A stretch of DNA of 40,934 bases from Corynebacterium sp. HMSC036D02 (GTDB lineage Bacteria > Actinomycetota > Actinomycetes > Mycobacteriales > Mycobacteriaceae), in the NCBI RefSeq assembly GCF_001836165.1, contig NZ_KV827655.1:1-40934 (forward strand). The letters run 5' to 3'. Below, piece after piece: positions 32,807 through 40,934 of the stretch. The position numbers and the translations under genes were made by a program. The first letter of the stretch is position 1; each line of letters starts with the position of its first letter. The notes below the pieces were generated by a model, which ran no database searches, was not told the origin of the DNA, and saw nothing but the letters and a program-made list of their open reading frames with translations.

Positions 32807-33766
32807 ATGTCTTCATCGCTCAAGCCAGCAGCGACCATTGACGAGCATATTATTCGACTGCAAAACCGTGGCATGAAAATCGACAGAGCTTTAGCTGAAC
32901 AATGGTTTTCACACGTTAGCTACTACCGACTTTCTGCCTATTGGTATCCAGCCAGACAATTCAATGAAGACGGAACTAGTCGTTCTAGCCACTTCGTCGA
33001 TGGTACCGACTTTGCACAGGTCGTCTCCTTATATGAAGCCGATAGGAAACTCCGTACCTTAATCCATGACGGAATGGAGCGAATCGAAGTAGCGATGCGA
33101 ACCAAGCTCGTCGAACTGCTGTGTGCTCGACACCCCAATGATCCTACTTTCTACCTCCGCTCAGACGACTTTCGGTCAAACTTTGACCACGTGTCGTGGC
33201 TGAGTACAGCGTATGGACGACTCGCGAGGGCAAAGAAGAACGACGCCGTGAAGCACTACATTGAACAATACGGTGGACAGTATCCCATGTGGGTTGTGGC
33301 TGAAGTGCTCGATTTTTCGGACATTTCAAAGCTCTATGCAGGCTTGGGATCCAACGATCAGCGATCGATTTCGGAAGCGCTGAAAATAAAGATCAACTTC
33401 TCCAGTTTGAATAGGAATCAGAAACAAAGACTTACGAAGAAACATCCGCTGGCGAGTTGGCTCGAGCAGCTAACTGTTATTCGGAATACCTGCGCGCACC
33501 ACGGTAGGCTCTGGAATCGTTCTTTTGCTCCGGCTCCTACTGAAGTGATCCGTAACAATGGGAACCTATACCTCCTGCCAGAGAATCAAAGTGAAAGGCT
33601 ATTTGGTGCTTTGATTATCATGGCGCATTTACTGAGGACCGTCTCTCCCGGATCAACCTGGCCCAACAAAGTAGTGGCTTTACTAGACGAGCACTTCCTC
33701 ACCAATCCACTTGTTGAAAAAGCCAGTATCGGTATTCACAGCAATTGGGACGAAGAAACGCTTTAG
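32807..33766 (+). CDS. Abi_2 family (AbiD/AbiF-like) HEPN abortive-infection protein
   Basis: The 319-residue protein matches Abi_2. Near residue 38 it has SYYRLSAYWYPAR, near 79 DRKLRTLIHDGMERIEVAMRTK, and near 161 MWVVAEVLDFSDISKLYAGL. The HEPN RNase motif R-x4-H is R226-N-T-C-A-H231, inside IRNTCAHHGRLWNR. HEPN proteins of this kind are RNases that act as toxins in phage defence. The ATG at 32807 gives family length but has no ribosome-binding site, so translation may be controlled by the leader RNA. Codon use is clearly AT-richer than its neighbours, pointing to transfer. Phage defence is inferred, and the RNA target is unknown. Confidence 0.88.
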   Translation: MSSSLKPAATIDEHIIRLQNRGMKIDRALAEQWFSHVSYYRLSAYWYPARQFNEDGTSRSSHFVDGTDFAQVVSLYEADRKLRTLIHDGMERIEVAMRTKLVELLCARHPNDPTFYLRSDDFRSNFDHVSWLSTAYGRLARAKKNDAVKHYIEQYGGQYPMWVVAEVLDFSDISKLYAGLGSNDQRSISEALKIKINFSSLNRNQKQRLTKKHPLASWLEQLTVIRNTCAHHGRLWNRSFAPAPTEVIRNNGNLYLLPENQSERLFGALIIMAHLLRTVSPGSTWPNKVVALLDEHFLTNPLVEKASIGIHSNWDEETL

Positions 33767-33849
33767 GCTCTTCTCGTACTTTGAGAGCTACGGACCCAAG
33801 TGAATATGGTGAGTCCTGCGAGCCAGTTGACAGCAACTTCCCTAGAACG

Positions 33850-33897
33850 ATGAAGCTGAGCTGGGACCAGACCATCGCCCGCACCATCGGTGCTTAA
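33850..33897 (+). repeat. Right 48-bp direct repeat (orphan mycolyltransferase 3' end)
   Basis: It encodes the same 15 residues and stop as 32461-32508, with two synonymous changes, but has no gene in front of it. The upstream frame reads SNFPRT, not the mycolyltransferase sequence. Confidence 0.9.
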
Positions 33898-34038
33898 TTA
33901 GTTGGTTCCTAGAAAGCTATCGCCTCACGGCTCGCGGCATGCTCACAATCTTCACCTCGGCCAGTCTTGGTGGATTAATGACTACCTCTGAGCTCATCAA
34001 ATGACGAAGATATAAAAGATATAAAGGGATAAAAAGGT

Positions 34039-34077
34039 ACCGGGCAAGGCCTCGCATAAGCGAGAACCCTGCCCGGT
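34039..34077 (-). terminator. purL terminator
   Basis: ACCGGGCA (34039-34046) pairs with TGCCCGGT (34070-34077), with a CTCGC/GCGAG inner stem. On the minus strand ACCTTTTTATCCCTTTATA follows. Confidence 0.88.
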
Positions 34078-34097
34078 TGCAGTGTTGTATGTGTGGT

Positions 34098-36395
34098 CTA
34101 CTCCACGACGGAGTTGGCACCCACCGCGTGGCCGAAGAGGTCCGGCAGGGTTGCTGCCCAGGCCTCGCGCAGCTCGGAGACAGCGATGGACTCGCCGCCG
34201 AGCTCCAGCTCACCGTTGTCGGTGGTCTGGCCCACGACGACGGCCGGAACGCCGCACTCCTCGGCGCGCTGCAGCAGCATGTCGACGCGGTCAGCGGTCG
34301 TTGCTACGAGCACGCGGGAGGCGGACTCAGAGAAGGCGGCCACAAAGGCATCCTCGTGAACCTTGGGCAGGTCCAGGCTCAGGCCCACGCCGCTGCGCTT
34401 AGCCATCTCGAATGCGGTGACAGCAAGGCCGCCCTCAGAGAGGTCGTGAGCTGCAGTTAAGCCCTCGTTACCCACGAAGAAGTCCGCGAGGCGCTGCTCA
34501 TTAGCCAGGTCCACCTGCGGGGGCAGGCCGTTGAGCCCGTTCTTCGCCTCATGGCCCTGCTCGTGAGCGCTCACCTGCTGCCAGATGGAACCGCCGAACT
34601 CATCCTTGGTCTCACCCAGGAGCACGAGAACCTCCGGCTCCTCCACGAGGCCAAGCTCGTTGCCGATGGACTTGTGGACGTCATCGATAACGCCCAGGAC
34701 GCCCACGACGGGCGTCGGCAAGATCGGCTCCTCGCCGGTCTGGTTGTAGAAGGAGACGTTGCCGCCGGACACGGGGATGCCGAGTTCCACGGCACCGTCA
34801 GCAAGCCCATGCACGGACTCGCGGAACTGCCACATCACGTCCGGGTTTTCCGGGGAGCCATAGTTGAGACAGTTGGTGATGGCGACCGGTCGGGCACCGG
34901 TCACGGCGACGTTGCGGTAGGCCTCCGCCAACGCCAGGCGGGTACCCATGTTCGGATCCAGCTTGGTGTAGCGCCCAGAAGCATCGGCCGATACCGCGAT
35001 ACCGCGGCCGGTCTCCTCGTCGATGCGCAGCACACCAGCGTTCGCGTGGTGGGACTGCACGGTATTGCCACGCACGTAGCGGTCATACTGCTCGGTGATG
35101 AAATCACGCGAGCACAGCGCCGGGGAGGCCACAAGCTTCTTCAGTGCTACGGTGAGGTCCTGCTTCTCCACGCCCTTGAACTCCTGCAGCGCATCCTGCC
35201 ACTCCGGGCGAGCATAGGGGCGGTCGTAGACCGGGGCCTCGTCCGCGATGGTGCCGGCCGGGGCATCCACGACGACCTCGCCCTGGTGGCGAATGATGAG
35301 GTGCTTGCCAGTGGTGACCTCACCGATCTCGGCGCAGGTGACATCCCAACGCGCGCAGATCTCCTTGAACTTCTCCACGTTCTCCGGGGTCACCACGGCG
35401 CACATGCGCTCCTGAGACTCGGAAGCAAGAATCTCTGCGGCGGTCATGTTCTTCGCACGCAGCGGGACGTTGTCCAGGTTGATCTCCATGCCGCCATCGC
35501 CGGCGGCGGCCAGCTCGGAGGTAGCGCAGGCCAGGCCCGCGCCGCCCAAGTCCTGGATGCCCACGACGATGCCGGACTTGTACAGCTCCAGGCAGCACTC
35601 GATGAGGACCTTCTCCGCGAACGGGTCACCCACCTGAACGGCTGGCAGCTTGCGCTCCGCGCCGTCCTCGAAGGTGTCAGAGGCCAACACGGACACGCCT
35701 CCGATGCCATCGAGGCCGGTGCGCGAGCCGAAGAGCATGACCTTGTTGCCGGTACCGGAGGCGAAGGCCAGCTTGAGGTCGTCCACCTTCAGCGTGCCCA
35801 CGCACAACGCGTTGACCAGCGGGTTGCCGGCATAGGACTCATCAAAAACAGTTTCGCCACCAATGTTGGGCAGACCCAAGCAGTTGCCGTAGTGCGAAAT
35901 ACCTCCGACAACGCCAGGCAAAACGCGCTTGGTGTCGGGCGCATCAGCCGGGCCGAAGCGCAGCTGGTCCATCACGGCAATCGGGCGAGCGCCCATCGCC
36001 ATGATGTCGCGGACGATGCCACCCACGCCCGTCGCGGCACCCTGGTGCGGCTCCACGTAGGAGGGGTGGTTGTGGCTTTCCACGCGGAAGGTCACCGCGT
36101 TGCCGTCTCCGATGTCCACCACGCCGGCGTTCTCACCGATGCCGGCGAGGATCTTGGAGCCCATCTCCTCGGTCATGGTTTCGCCGAAGTAGCGCAGGTG
36201 CGTCTTGGAGGACTTATAAGAGCAGTGCTCCGACCACATCACGGAGTACATAGTCAGCTCGGCGTCGGTCGGGCGGCGGCCCAGGATCTCGCGAATGTGC
36301 GCGTATTCGTCATCCTTCAGGCCCAATTCGCGGTAGGGCTGGTCCAGCTCAGGCTGCGAGGCCGCCTGCTCGACAGTGTCGTTGTGTACGGTCAT
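34098..36395 (-). CDS. purL: Phosphoribosylformylglycinamidine synthase subunit PurL
   Basis: PurL is the ATP-dependent synthetase subunit that converts FGAR to FGAM, purine step 4. The 765-residue small-type PurL has two PurM-like halves: [11 protein letters not shown] near 50 (catalytic His), [21 protein letters not shown] near 103, and [10 protein letters not shown] in the second half. The ribosome-binding site is AAAGGAG, 6 bp before the ATG. It follows purQ by 27 bp. Confidence 0.97.
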   Translation of the reverse strand: MTVHNDTVEQAASQPELDQPYRELGLKDDEYAHIREILGRRPTDAELTMYSVMWSEHCSYKSSKTHLRYFGETMTEEMGSKILAGIGENAGVVDIGDGNAVTFRVESHNHPSYVEPHQGAATGVGGIVRDIMAMGARPIAVMDQLRFGPADAPDTKRVLPGVVGGISHYGNCLGLPNIGGETVFDESYAGNPLVNALCVGTLKVDDLKLAFASGTGNKVMLFGSRTGLDGIGGVSVLASDTFEDGAERKLPAVQVGDPFAEKVLIECCLELYKSGIVVGIQDLGGAGLACATSELAAAGDGGMEINLDNVPLRAKNMTAAEILASESQERMCAVVTPENVEKFKEICARWDVTCAEIGEVTTGKHLIIRHQGEVVVDAPAGTIADEAPVYDRPYARPEWQDALQEFKGVEKQDLTVALKKLVASPALCSRDFITEQYDRYVRGNTVQSHHANAGVLRIDEETGRGIAVSADASGRYTKLDPNMGTRLALAEAYRNVAVTGARPVAITNCLNYGSPENPDVMWQFRESVHGLADGAVELGIPVSGGNVSFYNQTGEEPILPTPVVGVLGVIDDVHKSIGNELGLVEEPEVLVLLGETKDEFGGSIWQQVSAHEQGHEAKNGLNGLPPQVDLANEQRLADFFVGNEGLTAAHDLSEGGLAVTAFEMAKRSGVGLSLDLPKVHEDAFVAAFSESASRVLVATTADRVDMLLQRAEECGVPAVVVGQTTDNGELELGGESIAVSELREAWAATLPDLFGHAVGANSVVE

Positions 36396-36422
36396 TGTTT
36401 CTCCTTTAACCGTCGGCGCGGG

Positions 36423-37085
36423 TTAAGCGACGACCTTGAGGGCGGACACAAACAAACCCAGACCGTCGGTGGACGGGCCGGTGAGAAGATCGATGGCATG
36501 CTCCGGGTGCGGCATCAGCCCCACCACGTTGCCGGCCTCGTTGGTGATGCCGGCAATGCCATTGATGGAGCCGTTGAAGTTATCGGTATAGCGGAAGACC
36601 ACGCGGCCCTCGCCCTCCAGGCGCTCCACGGTCTCCGCATCCGCCTGGAAGCGGCCCTCGCCGTGCTTCGCCGGAATCAGGATTCGCTGACCCTGCTCAA
36701 ACTCGCTGGTCCAGGAGGTCTGTGCGTTCTCCACCTCGAGGTAGGTATCCACACAGTGGAAATGCAGGCCCTGGTTGCGAGTCAGGGCGCCGGGCAGCAG
36801 GCCGGCCTCCGTCAGAATCTGGAAGCCATTGCAGATGCCGAGCACCGGCATGCCCTTATTCGCGGCATCGACGACCGCGCGCATCACCGGGGCCAGCGCC
36901 GAAATTGCGCCGGAGCGCAGGTAGTCACCGTAGGAAAAGCCACCGGGGACAACGACGGCGTCCACTCCTCGCAGGTCCTCATCCGCATGCCACAGGGACA
37001 CGACTTCGGCGCCGGCGGTGCGGGCGGCGCGGGCCGCGTCGACGTCGTCAAGCGTGCCAGGGAAGGTAATAACGCCGATCTTCAT
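36423..37085 (-). CDS. purQ: Phosphoribosylformylglycinamidine synthase subunit PurQ
   Basis: PurQ is the glutaminase that supplies ammonia to PurL. The 220-residue class I amidotransferase has [13 protein letters not shown] at the start, [14 protein letters not shown] near 47, nucleophile C85 in LGICNGFQ, and the His/Glu pair in [11 protein letters not shown]. Its ATG overlaps the purS stop by one base (TAATG), so the two are translationally coupled. Confidence 0.97.
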   Translation of the reverse strand: MKIGVITFPGTLDDVDAARAARTAGAEVVSLWHADEDLRGVDAVVVPGGFSYGDYLRSGAISALAPVMRAVVDAANKGMPVLGICNGFQILTEAGLLPGALTRNQGLHFHCVDTYLEVENAQTSWTSEFEQGQRILIPAKHGEGRFQADAETVERLEGEGRVVFRYTDNFNGSINGIAGITNEAGNVVGLMPHPEHAIDLLTGPSTDGLGLFVSALKVVA

Positions 37086-37315
37086 TACTGGATGACCTCG
37101 TAATCCTCGATCACGGTGTTGGCCAGCAGAGTGGAAGCCACCTTCTCCAGCTCCTCGGCGCTGACCGAATCATCAACTTCAATCTCAAAGCGCTTGCCCT
37201 GGCGCACGTCGCTGACACCAGCAACCCCCAGGCGGCCCAGCGCGCGAACGACGGCCTGACCTTGCGGGTCCAAAATCTCGGCCTTGGGCATGACATTGAC
37301 AACTACACGAGCCAT
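37085..37315 (-). CDS. purS: Phosphoribosylformylglycinamidine synthase subunit PurS
   Basis: The 76-residue PurS bridges PurQ and PurL in the FGAM synthase complex. It has the family start [19 protein letters not shown] and the [12 protein letters not shown] core. It is first in the purS-purQ-purL operon. A TATACT at 37340-37345 on the minus strand is a plausible -10; the ribosome-binding site is weak. Confidence 0.95.
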   Translation of the reverse strand: MARVVVNVMPKAEILDPQGQAVVRALGRLGVAGVSDVRQGKRFEIEVDDSVSAEELEKVASTLLANTVIEDYEVIQ

Positions 37316-37544
37316 GAAAATTTTGCCTTACTGTGCGTGAGTATAGGTGCCCCGCCAGTCTATCCCGCCGGCGAGAAAGATTCGGAATCTTGGGGGGTGA
37401 TGAATTCAAACCAAACGGCTGAGGAATTCTTGGGGAATCCCACCTTAACCCCCAGCTCACGTAAAGCGCTCCGGTATCGCGCGCCCCGAAACCCGGGTAG
37501 AACGAGATGCATTGTCCTGTTCTCACCTATCCAAGGAACCTCTC

Positions 37545-40500
37545 ATGCATTTCAAACGCATTGGCTCACTCGCCATCGCTGCCCTTGTCTCTACCTGCAT
37601 TGTTGTCCCCCAGGCCAGTGCGGCGGTGGACGGCTCCAACGCCGTTATCTCTGAGGTCTACGGTGGCGGCGGCAACAAGGGTGCCGCGTTTAACCACGAT
37701 TTCATCGAGCTTTATAACCCCACCTCGGCTGACCTCGACCTCACTGGCTGGTCCGTGGAGTACCTATCCGCTTCTGGCAACTCAGGCGGAAAGCACGAGC
37801 TGTCCGGCTCCATCCCGGCCGGGGGCTACTTCCTCATCCAGGAAGGTGGCGGCAGCAACGGTGAACCGCTGCCTGCTCCTGATGCAGAAGGGAACCTGAA
37901 CTTGTCCGGCTCCAAGGGCTCGGTGAAGATTTACGACGCCTCCGGTGCCGAGGTAGACCTCGTGGGGTACGGGGAGGCGTCGCTAAGCGAGGGCTCCCCT
38001 GCCCAAGCCCTAAACAACTCCACCTCTGCGCAGCGCGACGCCAAGGGCACCGACACCGACGACAACGCCGCGGACTTGAGCGCTGCAGCGCCGACGCCGA
38101 AGTCTGCCGGCGGGGCCGCCCCGCAACCGGACCCAGCTCCGGCCGAGCCGGGCGCGGCCGTCACCATCCCGGAGATCCAGGGCACCGGCGCGGAGTCCCC
38201 GTTCAAGGGCCAGAACGTCACTACCCAAGGCGTTGTCACCGCGGTGTGGCAGGGCGAGAAATCCCTCAACGGCTTCACCATCCAGTCCCCGGGCACGGGA
38301 AAGACCGCGCCGACCGAGGCCTCCGAAGCGGTCTTCGTCTACACCGGTGGCACCGGCTTCTACCCAGAAATTGGGGAGTCCGTCGAGGTCACCGGCACCG
38401 TTGATGAGTACTTTGGACAAACCCAGGTTGCCCTGAGCACCGGCTCCACGCTTGACGACGCCCTCTCCCCCATCACCCCGCTGGCCATCGATGCCCTACC
38501 GGAAGGCGATGAAGAGCGAGAGAAGCTCGAGTCCATGCTGCTCAAGCCCGGCGTGCACACCGTGACCGATAACTATGGTCTCAACCGCTACGGCGAGCTC
38601 GGTCTAGCGCCGGGCACCGAGGCACTGCGTCAGCCCACGGACATCGTCTCCCCAGGCACCCAGGAACAGAAGGACATGGAGGCCGCTAACGCGGCGAAGT
38701 ACGTCATCTTGGACGACGGCTCCACGCGCGACTTCTCCCGCGATGGTGCATCCACGAAGCTGCCCTACATCATGCAGAACGGTTCGGAGGTCAAGACGAT
38801 CCGCACCACCAACCAGGTGGAGTTCGCGGACTCCGGTGTCATCCTGGGTTACGGTCACGACCAGTGGCGTTTCCAGCCCACCACGATGATTACGGGTGAC
38901 TCCGCGACCGCGGACCTGCCAATTACGTGGGACCCGGCCCGCCCGGATGCCCCGCAAGTGGATGGCGATTACACCGTGGCGGCGTTCAACGTGCTCAACT
39001 TCTTCATCAACCTGGGCGAGGACAACGGCGCAAAATCCTACAAGGACCGTTTTGGCAACGGTGTTGGCTCTGATAGCCCCACCTTCCGCGGTGCGTGGTC
39101 CGAGTCCGCGTTCAACGACCAGAAGGGCAAGATCCTCACTGCGCTGGAGGGCCTTGATGCCGATGTCATTGGCCTGTCGGAGATTGAGAACGCCGCGAAC
39201 ACCGTGGGTGGCTCCTACGACGATGCCGTGAAGTACCTCGTGGGTGAGCTCAACTCCCGCGCGGGTTCTGAGAAGTGGGATTACGTCAAGGCCCCGGCGA
39301 ACGCGTCGGCCGATACGGATGTCATCCGCACCGCCATGATCTACAAGAAGGACCGTGTTAAGCCGGTGGGTGAGGCAACGCTGCTGGAGGATGAGCGCTT
39401 TAAGGGCACCGCCCGTACCCCGCTCGCCGCGGAGTTCCAGTCGGTTTCCGATAGGTGCGCTGCTGAAGGCCCCGATTCTTTCGTGGTGGTGACCAACCAT
39501 TTCAAATCCAAGGGCTCGGTGGCCAACGGTGATGCCGATACCGGCGACGGCCAGGGCAACAACCCGAACGTGCGCAATGCCCACGCCCAGGCCGTCCTCG
39601 ATGGGCTGGCCAAGCAGCCGCAGTGGCAGAAGAAGGCCACCTTCGTCATGGGTGATTTGAACGCTTACTCCAAGGAAGATGCCATCTCTGTCTTCCGCAA
39701 CGCCGGCTACACCATCCCGGTGGAAGAGCTCAATGCGCAAGAGGACTGGCAGGACGTGGCCTCCTACCAGTTCTCCGGCCGCCTCGGTTCCCTGGACCAC
39801 ATCTTGGCTAACGAGTACGTCGACGCGCAGGCCGCGCAGACCTGGAACATCAACTCCGATGAGCCGATTGCCATGGAATACTCCCGCCGCAACTACACCG
39901 GCGGCGATGTCTTTGAGGCTGATAACCCCTACCGCTCCTCCGACCATGACCCGGTCAAGGTGGGCTTTAGCCTTGCGACGGTGAAGCGCTCTGCGGACGA
40001 GCTCAAGGACTGCGACCCTGCTGAGGAGCCGGACCCGGCGGAGGAAGCCCGCGGCATCAAGTCCGTCACCGTTGATGACAACGGCCACCTCATCATCACC
40101 TATACCGACGGCACCACTGAGGACACTGGCAAGGTCGTCGGCGCCGATGGCAAGCCAGGTAGAGACGGCGCTGACGGCGTTGATGGCCAGGATGGTACCG
40201 ACGGTAAGGACGGTAAAGACGGCGCTGATGGCAAGGACGGCCGCGGTATCGAATCCGTGACCACGAACGACAAGGGCGAGGTAATCATCACCTACACCGA
40301 CGGCACAACCGACAACCTCGGTCTCCTGGCCGGTCCGAAGGGCGACCAAGGCGAGCCGGGCCACGATGGCGATAACGGCGCCCCAGGACGCAACGGCGAA
40401 GACGGTAAGGACGGAACGGACGGTCGAGATGGCAAAGACGGTCGCGGCATCACATCCGTGACCACCGACGCTGCGGGCAACCTCGTTGTGAAGTACACCG

Positions 40501-40805
40501 ACGGTACCTCCGAAACCGTCAAGGTAGACAGCAAGCCTGCTAGCCGAACCGGTTCTTCTGCCGGCGAGCACTGCCTACCGACTGTCCTCGGTCTCGCCAT
40601 CCCCGCAGCCCTCGCCATCCCGTTAGCCTTCCTTGGGTTTGCCAACACACAGTTCAACATCCCGGGCTTTGAGCCTGCCCGGAAGCAGATTGAGTCGATA
40701 ACCCGCAACATCCCGCGCGAAGCTCAGTACGCTGCCGGTGGCCTCGGCCTGCTAGCTGCGCTTGGCATCATCGGCGCGGCCTGCGCTCCGACCGAGTCTG
40801 AGTAA
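37545..40805 (+). CDS. Secreted ExeM/NucH-type nuclease with collagen-like repeats and C-terminal anchor
   Basis: The 1086-residue protein runs, in order: signal peptide (cleavage near ASA-AVDG, 27); lamin-tail domain (ISEVYGGGGNKGAAFNHDFIELYN, about 30-140); OB-like domain (about 205-300); endonuclease/exonuclease/phosphatase domain (478-810, with FNVLNFF, LSEIENA, TNHFKSKG, MGDLNAY and SSDHDPVKVGF); then three beta repeats of type ITYTDGTT alternating with two collagen-like G-x-y blocks (about 870-905 and 930-967); and a C-terminal region with hydrophobic segments at about 1011-1035 and 1065-1080. Its activity is probably extracellular DNA or nucleotide hydrolysis. There is no LPxTG. ATG 37545 has AAGGA 8 bp upstream. 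Confidence 0.9.
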   Translation: MHFKRIGSLAIAALVSTCIVVPQASAAVDGSNAVISEVYGGGGNKGAAFNHDFIELYNPTSADLDLTGWSVEYLSASGNSGGKHELSGSIPAGGYFLIQEGGGSNGEPLPAPDAEGNLNLSGSKGSVKIYDASGAEVDLVGYGEASLSEGSPAQALNNSTSAQRDAKGTDTDDNAADLSAAAPTPKSAGGAAPQPDPAPAEPGAAVTIPEIQGTGAESPFKGQNVTTQGVVTAVWQGEKSLNGFTIQSPGTGKTAPTEASEAVFVYTGGTGFYPEIGESVEVTGTVDEYFGQTQVALSTGSTLDDALSPITPLAIDALPEGDEEREKLESMLLKPGVHTVTDNYGLNRYGELGLAPGTEALRQPTDIVSPGTQEQKDMEAANAAKYVILDDGSTRDFSRDGASTKLPYIMQNGSEVKTIRTTNQVEFADSGVILGYGHDQWRFQPTTMITGDSATADLPITWDPARPDAPQVDGDYTVAAFNVLNFFINLGEDNGAKSYKDRFGNGVGSDSPTFRGAWSESAFNDQKGKILTALEGLDADVIGLSEIENAANTVGGSYDDAVKYLVGELNSRAGSEKWDYVKAPANASADTDVIRTAMIYKKDRVKPVGEATLLEDERFKGTARTPLAAEFQSVSDRCAAEGPDSFVVVTNHFKSKGSVANGDADTGDGQGNNPNVRNAHAQAVLDGLAKQPQWQKKATFVMGDLNAYSKEDAISVFRNAGYTIPVEELNAQEDWQDVASYQFSGRLGSLDHILANEYVDAQAAQTWNINSDEPIAMEYSRRNYTGGDVFEADNPYRSSDHDPVKVGFSLATVKRSADELKDCDPAEEPDPAEEARGIKSVTVDDNGHLIITYTDGTTEDTGKVVGADGKPGRDGADGVDGQDGTDGKDGKDGADGKDGRGIESVTTNDKGEVIITYTDGTTDNLGLLAGPKGDQGEPGHDGDNGAPGRNGEDGKDGTDGRDGKDGRGITSVTTDAAGNLVVKYTDGTSETVKVDSKPASRTGSSAGEHCLPTVLGLAIPAALAIPLAFLGFANTQFNIPGFEPARKQIESITRNIPREAQYAAGGLGLLAALGIIGAACAPTESE

Positions 40806-40838
40806 GGCGCTCTGCTGAGCGTATTTTTCAGTCTCGTT

Positions 40839-40864
40839 AAGCTCCTCGATAGAGGGGCTTTTCT
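40839..40864 (+). terminator. Terminator of the nuclease gene
   Basis: AAGCTCCTC pairs with GAGGGGCTT (one G-T pair) and is followed by TTCTC, giving a T run of four. Confidence 0.8.
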
Positions 40865-40877
40865 CGTAGCGGCCCAA

Positions 40878-40919
40878 AACCCCTCTAACCAGGAATTTTG
40901 TTCCTCCGGTTGCGGGGTT
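40878..40919. other. Stem-loop at the window end
   Basis: AACCCC (40878-40883) pairs with GGGGTT (40914-40919), with AACC/GGTT and AGGAA/TTCCT inside. It may be the terminator of a gene beyond the window; the sequence ends too soon to say. Confidence 0.4.
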
Positions 40920-40934
40920 GCGGGAGCTGTTTTA

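Larger units (their letters stand above)
32509..33849. mobile_element. Putative inserted defence cassette between the direct repeats
   Basis: The 1341-bp stretch between the repeats is AT-richer than the flanks and holds one gene (Abi_2), a promoter and a leader RNA. No integrase or transposase is present, so any mobility depended on outside help or on homologous exchange at the repeats. The alternative is that the right repeat is the remnant of a second, tandem mycolyltransferase gene replaced by this DNA. Confidence 0.45.
33767..34097. other. Non-coding stretch between Abi_2 and purL
   Basis: There is no credible gene; the minus-strand frame here is out of register with purL. It holds a weak GCTCT/AGAGC hairpin after the Abi gene (33768-33789), the right 48-bp repeat, a perfect tandem repeat AGATATAAA x2 (34008-34025) and the purL terminator. 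Confidence 0.6.

Noticed and set aside
32509..33849. Insertion sequence
   Set aside because: There is no transposase, terminal inverted repeats or short target duplication. The flanking repeat is 48 bp of host coding sequence.
33917..34213. A 98-codon frame on the minus strand after purL
   Set aside because: It begins inside purL in another frame and runs through the purL terminator.
34551..37103. An 850-codon open frame on the plus strand
   Set aside because: It is antisense to purL, purQ and purS, which have clear motifs. Its sequence is His/Gly/Val-rich with no domain. High-GC shadow.
40150..40440. CRISPR-like repetition
   Set aside because: The repeats are in-frame G-x-y coding units (GGC-GAC-GGT type) within the nuclease, with no constant repeat and unique spacer pattern.
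38604..40571. A 655-codon open frame on the minus strand
   Set aside because: It is antisense to the nuclease gene, with low-complexity composition and no recognisable domain.

Overview
The window reads as chromosome of a high-GC actinobacterium of the genus Corynebacterium. The evidence is a RamA-type acetate regulator, a secreted corynomycolate-type mycolyltransferase, mycothiol synthase, a mycobacterial-type HtdX-FabG4-FadA2-FadE5 set, DUF3073, and a MurA with Asp in place of the usual catalytic Cys. A species in the C. aurimucosum/minutissimum/striatum group is a guess I cannot confirm by eye. Nearly all of it is vertically inherited core genome. From memory, the stretch from dus to the sterol-carrier-like gene keeps the content and order of the Mycobacterium tuberculosis Rv0807-Rv0823c neighbourhood.

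Layout. (1) 77-4392: murA and ramA on the minus strand, then cysK and cysE on the plus strand (cysteine synthesis from serine), then a small GNAT protein. (2) 4457-5619: five tRNA genes on the minus strand (Phe, two identical Asp copies, Glu, Lys) around a csoR-type metal repressor. (3) 5712-9330: acetyl/succinyl-CoA:acetate CoA-transferase (minus), tRNA-dihydrouridine synthase and phoU (plus). (4) 9473-13656: pstSCAB phosphate ABC transporter on the minus strand, with a clear two-unit PHO box upstream of pstS. (5) 13678-19686: mshD, an LmeA-like lipid-binding protein, a diacylglycerol-kinase-like protein, a nitrobindin-like protein without the haem-binding His, pabC, ygfZ and DUF3073. (6) 19805-22804: a minus-strand set of an SCP-like gene, purF and purM. 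(7) 22838-29744: acyl-CoA thioesterase, then htdX-fabG4 diverging from fadA2-fadE5 across a shared control region rich in inverted repeats. (8) 29841-32508: a DUF6891 protein, a haemolysin III family membrane protein and a secreted mycolyltransferase. (9) 32509-33849: an AT-richer insert with an Abi_2 (AbiD/AbiF-like) HEPN gene, a strong promoter and a structured leader RNA. (10) 34098-37315: purS-purQ-purL on the minus strand. (11) 37545-40805: a large secreted, membrane-anchored nuclease with collagen-like repeats.

How the genes connect. PurF, PurS/Q/L and PurM are purine steps 1, 4 and 5. PstSCAB with PhoU is the phosphate uptake and signalling module. RamA and the CoA-transferase belong to acetate metabolism, and RamA-type G-tract motifs occur upstream of both. 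CysK and CysE form the cysteine synthase pair, with an McbR-like operator before cysK.

The most unusual object is the 1.3 kb insert downstream of the mycolyltransferase gene. The last 48 bp of that gene are repeated on the far side of the insert (46/48 identical, both differences synonymous). Inside lie a consensus-like promoter, a hairpin RNA starting at the predicted transcription start, and an Abi_2 protein with the HEPN RNase motif R-x4-H. The best reading is a small defence or toxin-antitoxin cassette with an RNA component, carried on a gene-end-targeting mobile unit or replacing a lost mycolyltransferase paralogue.
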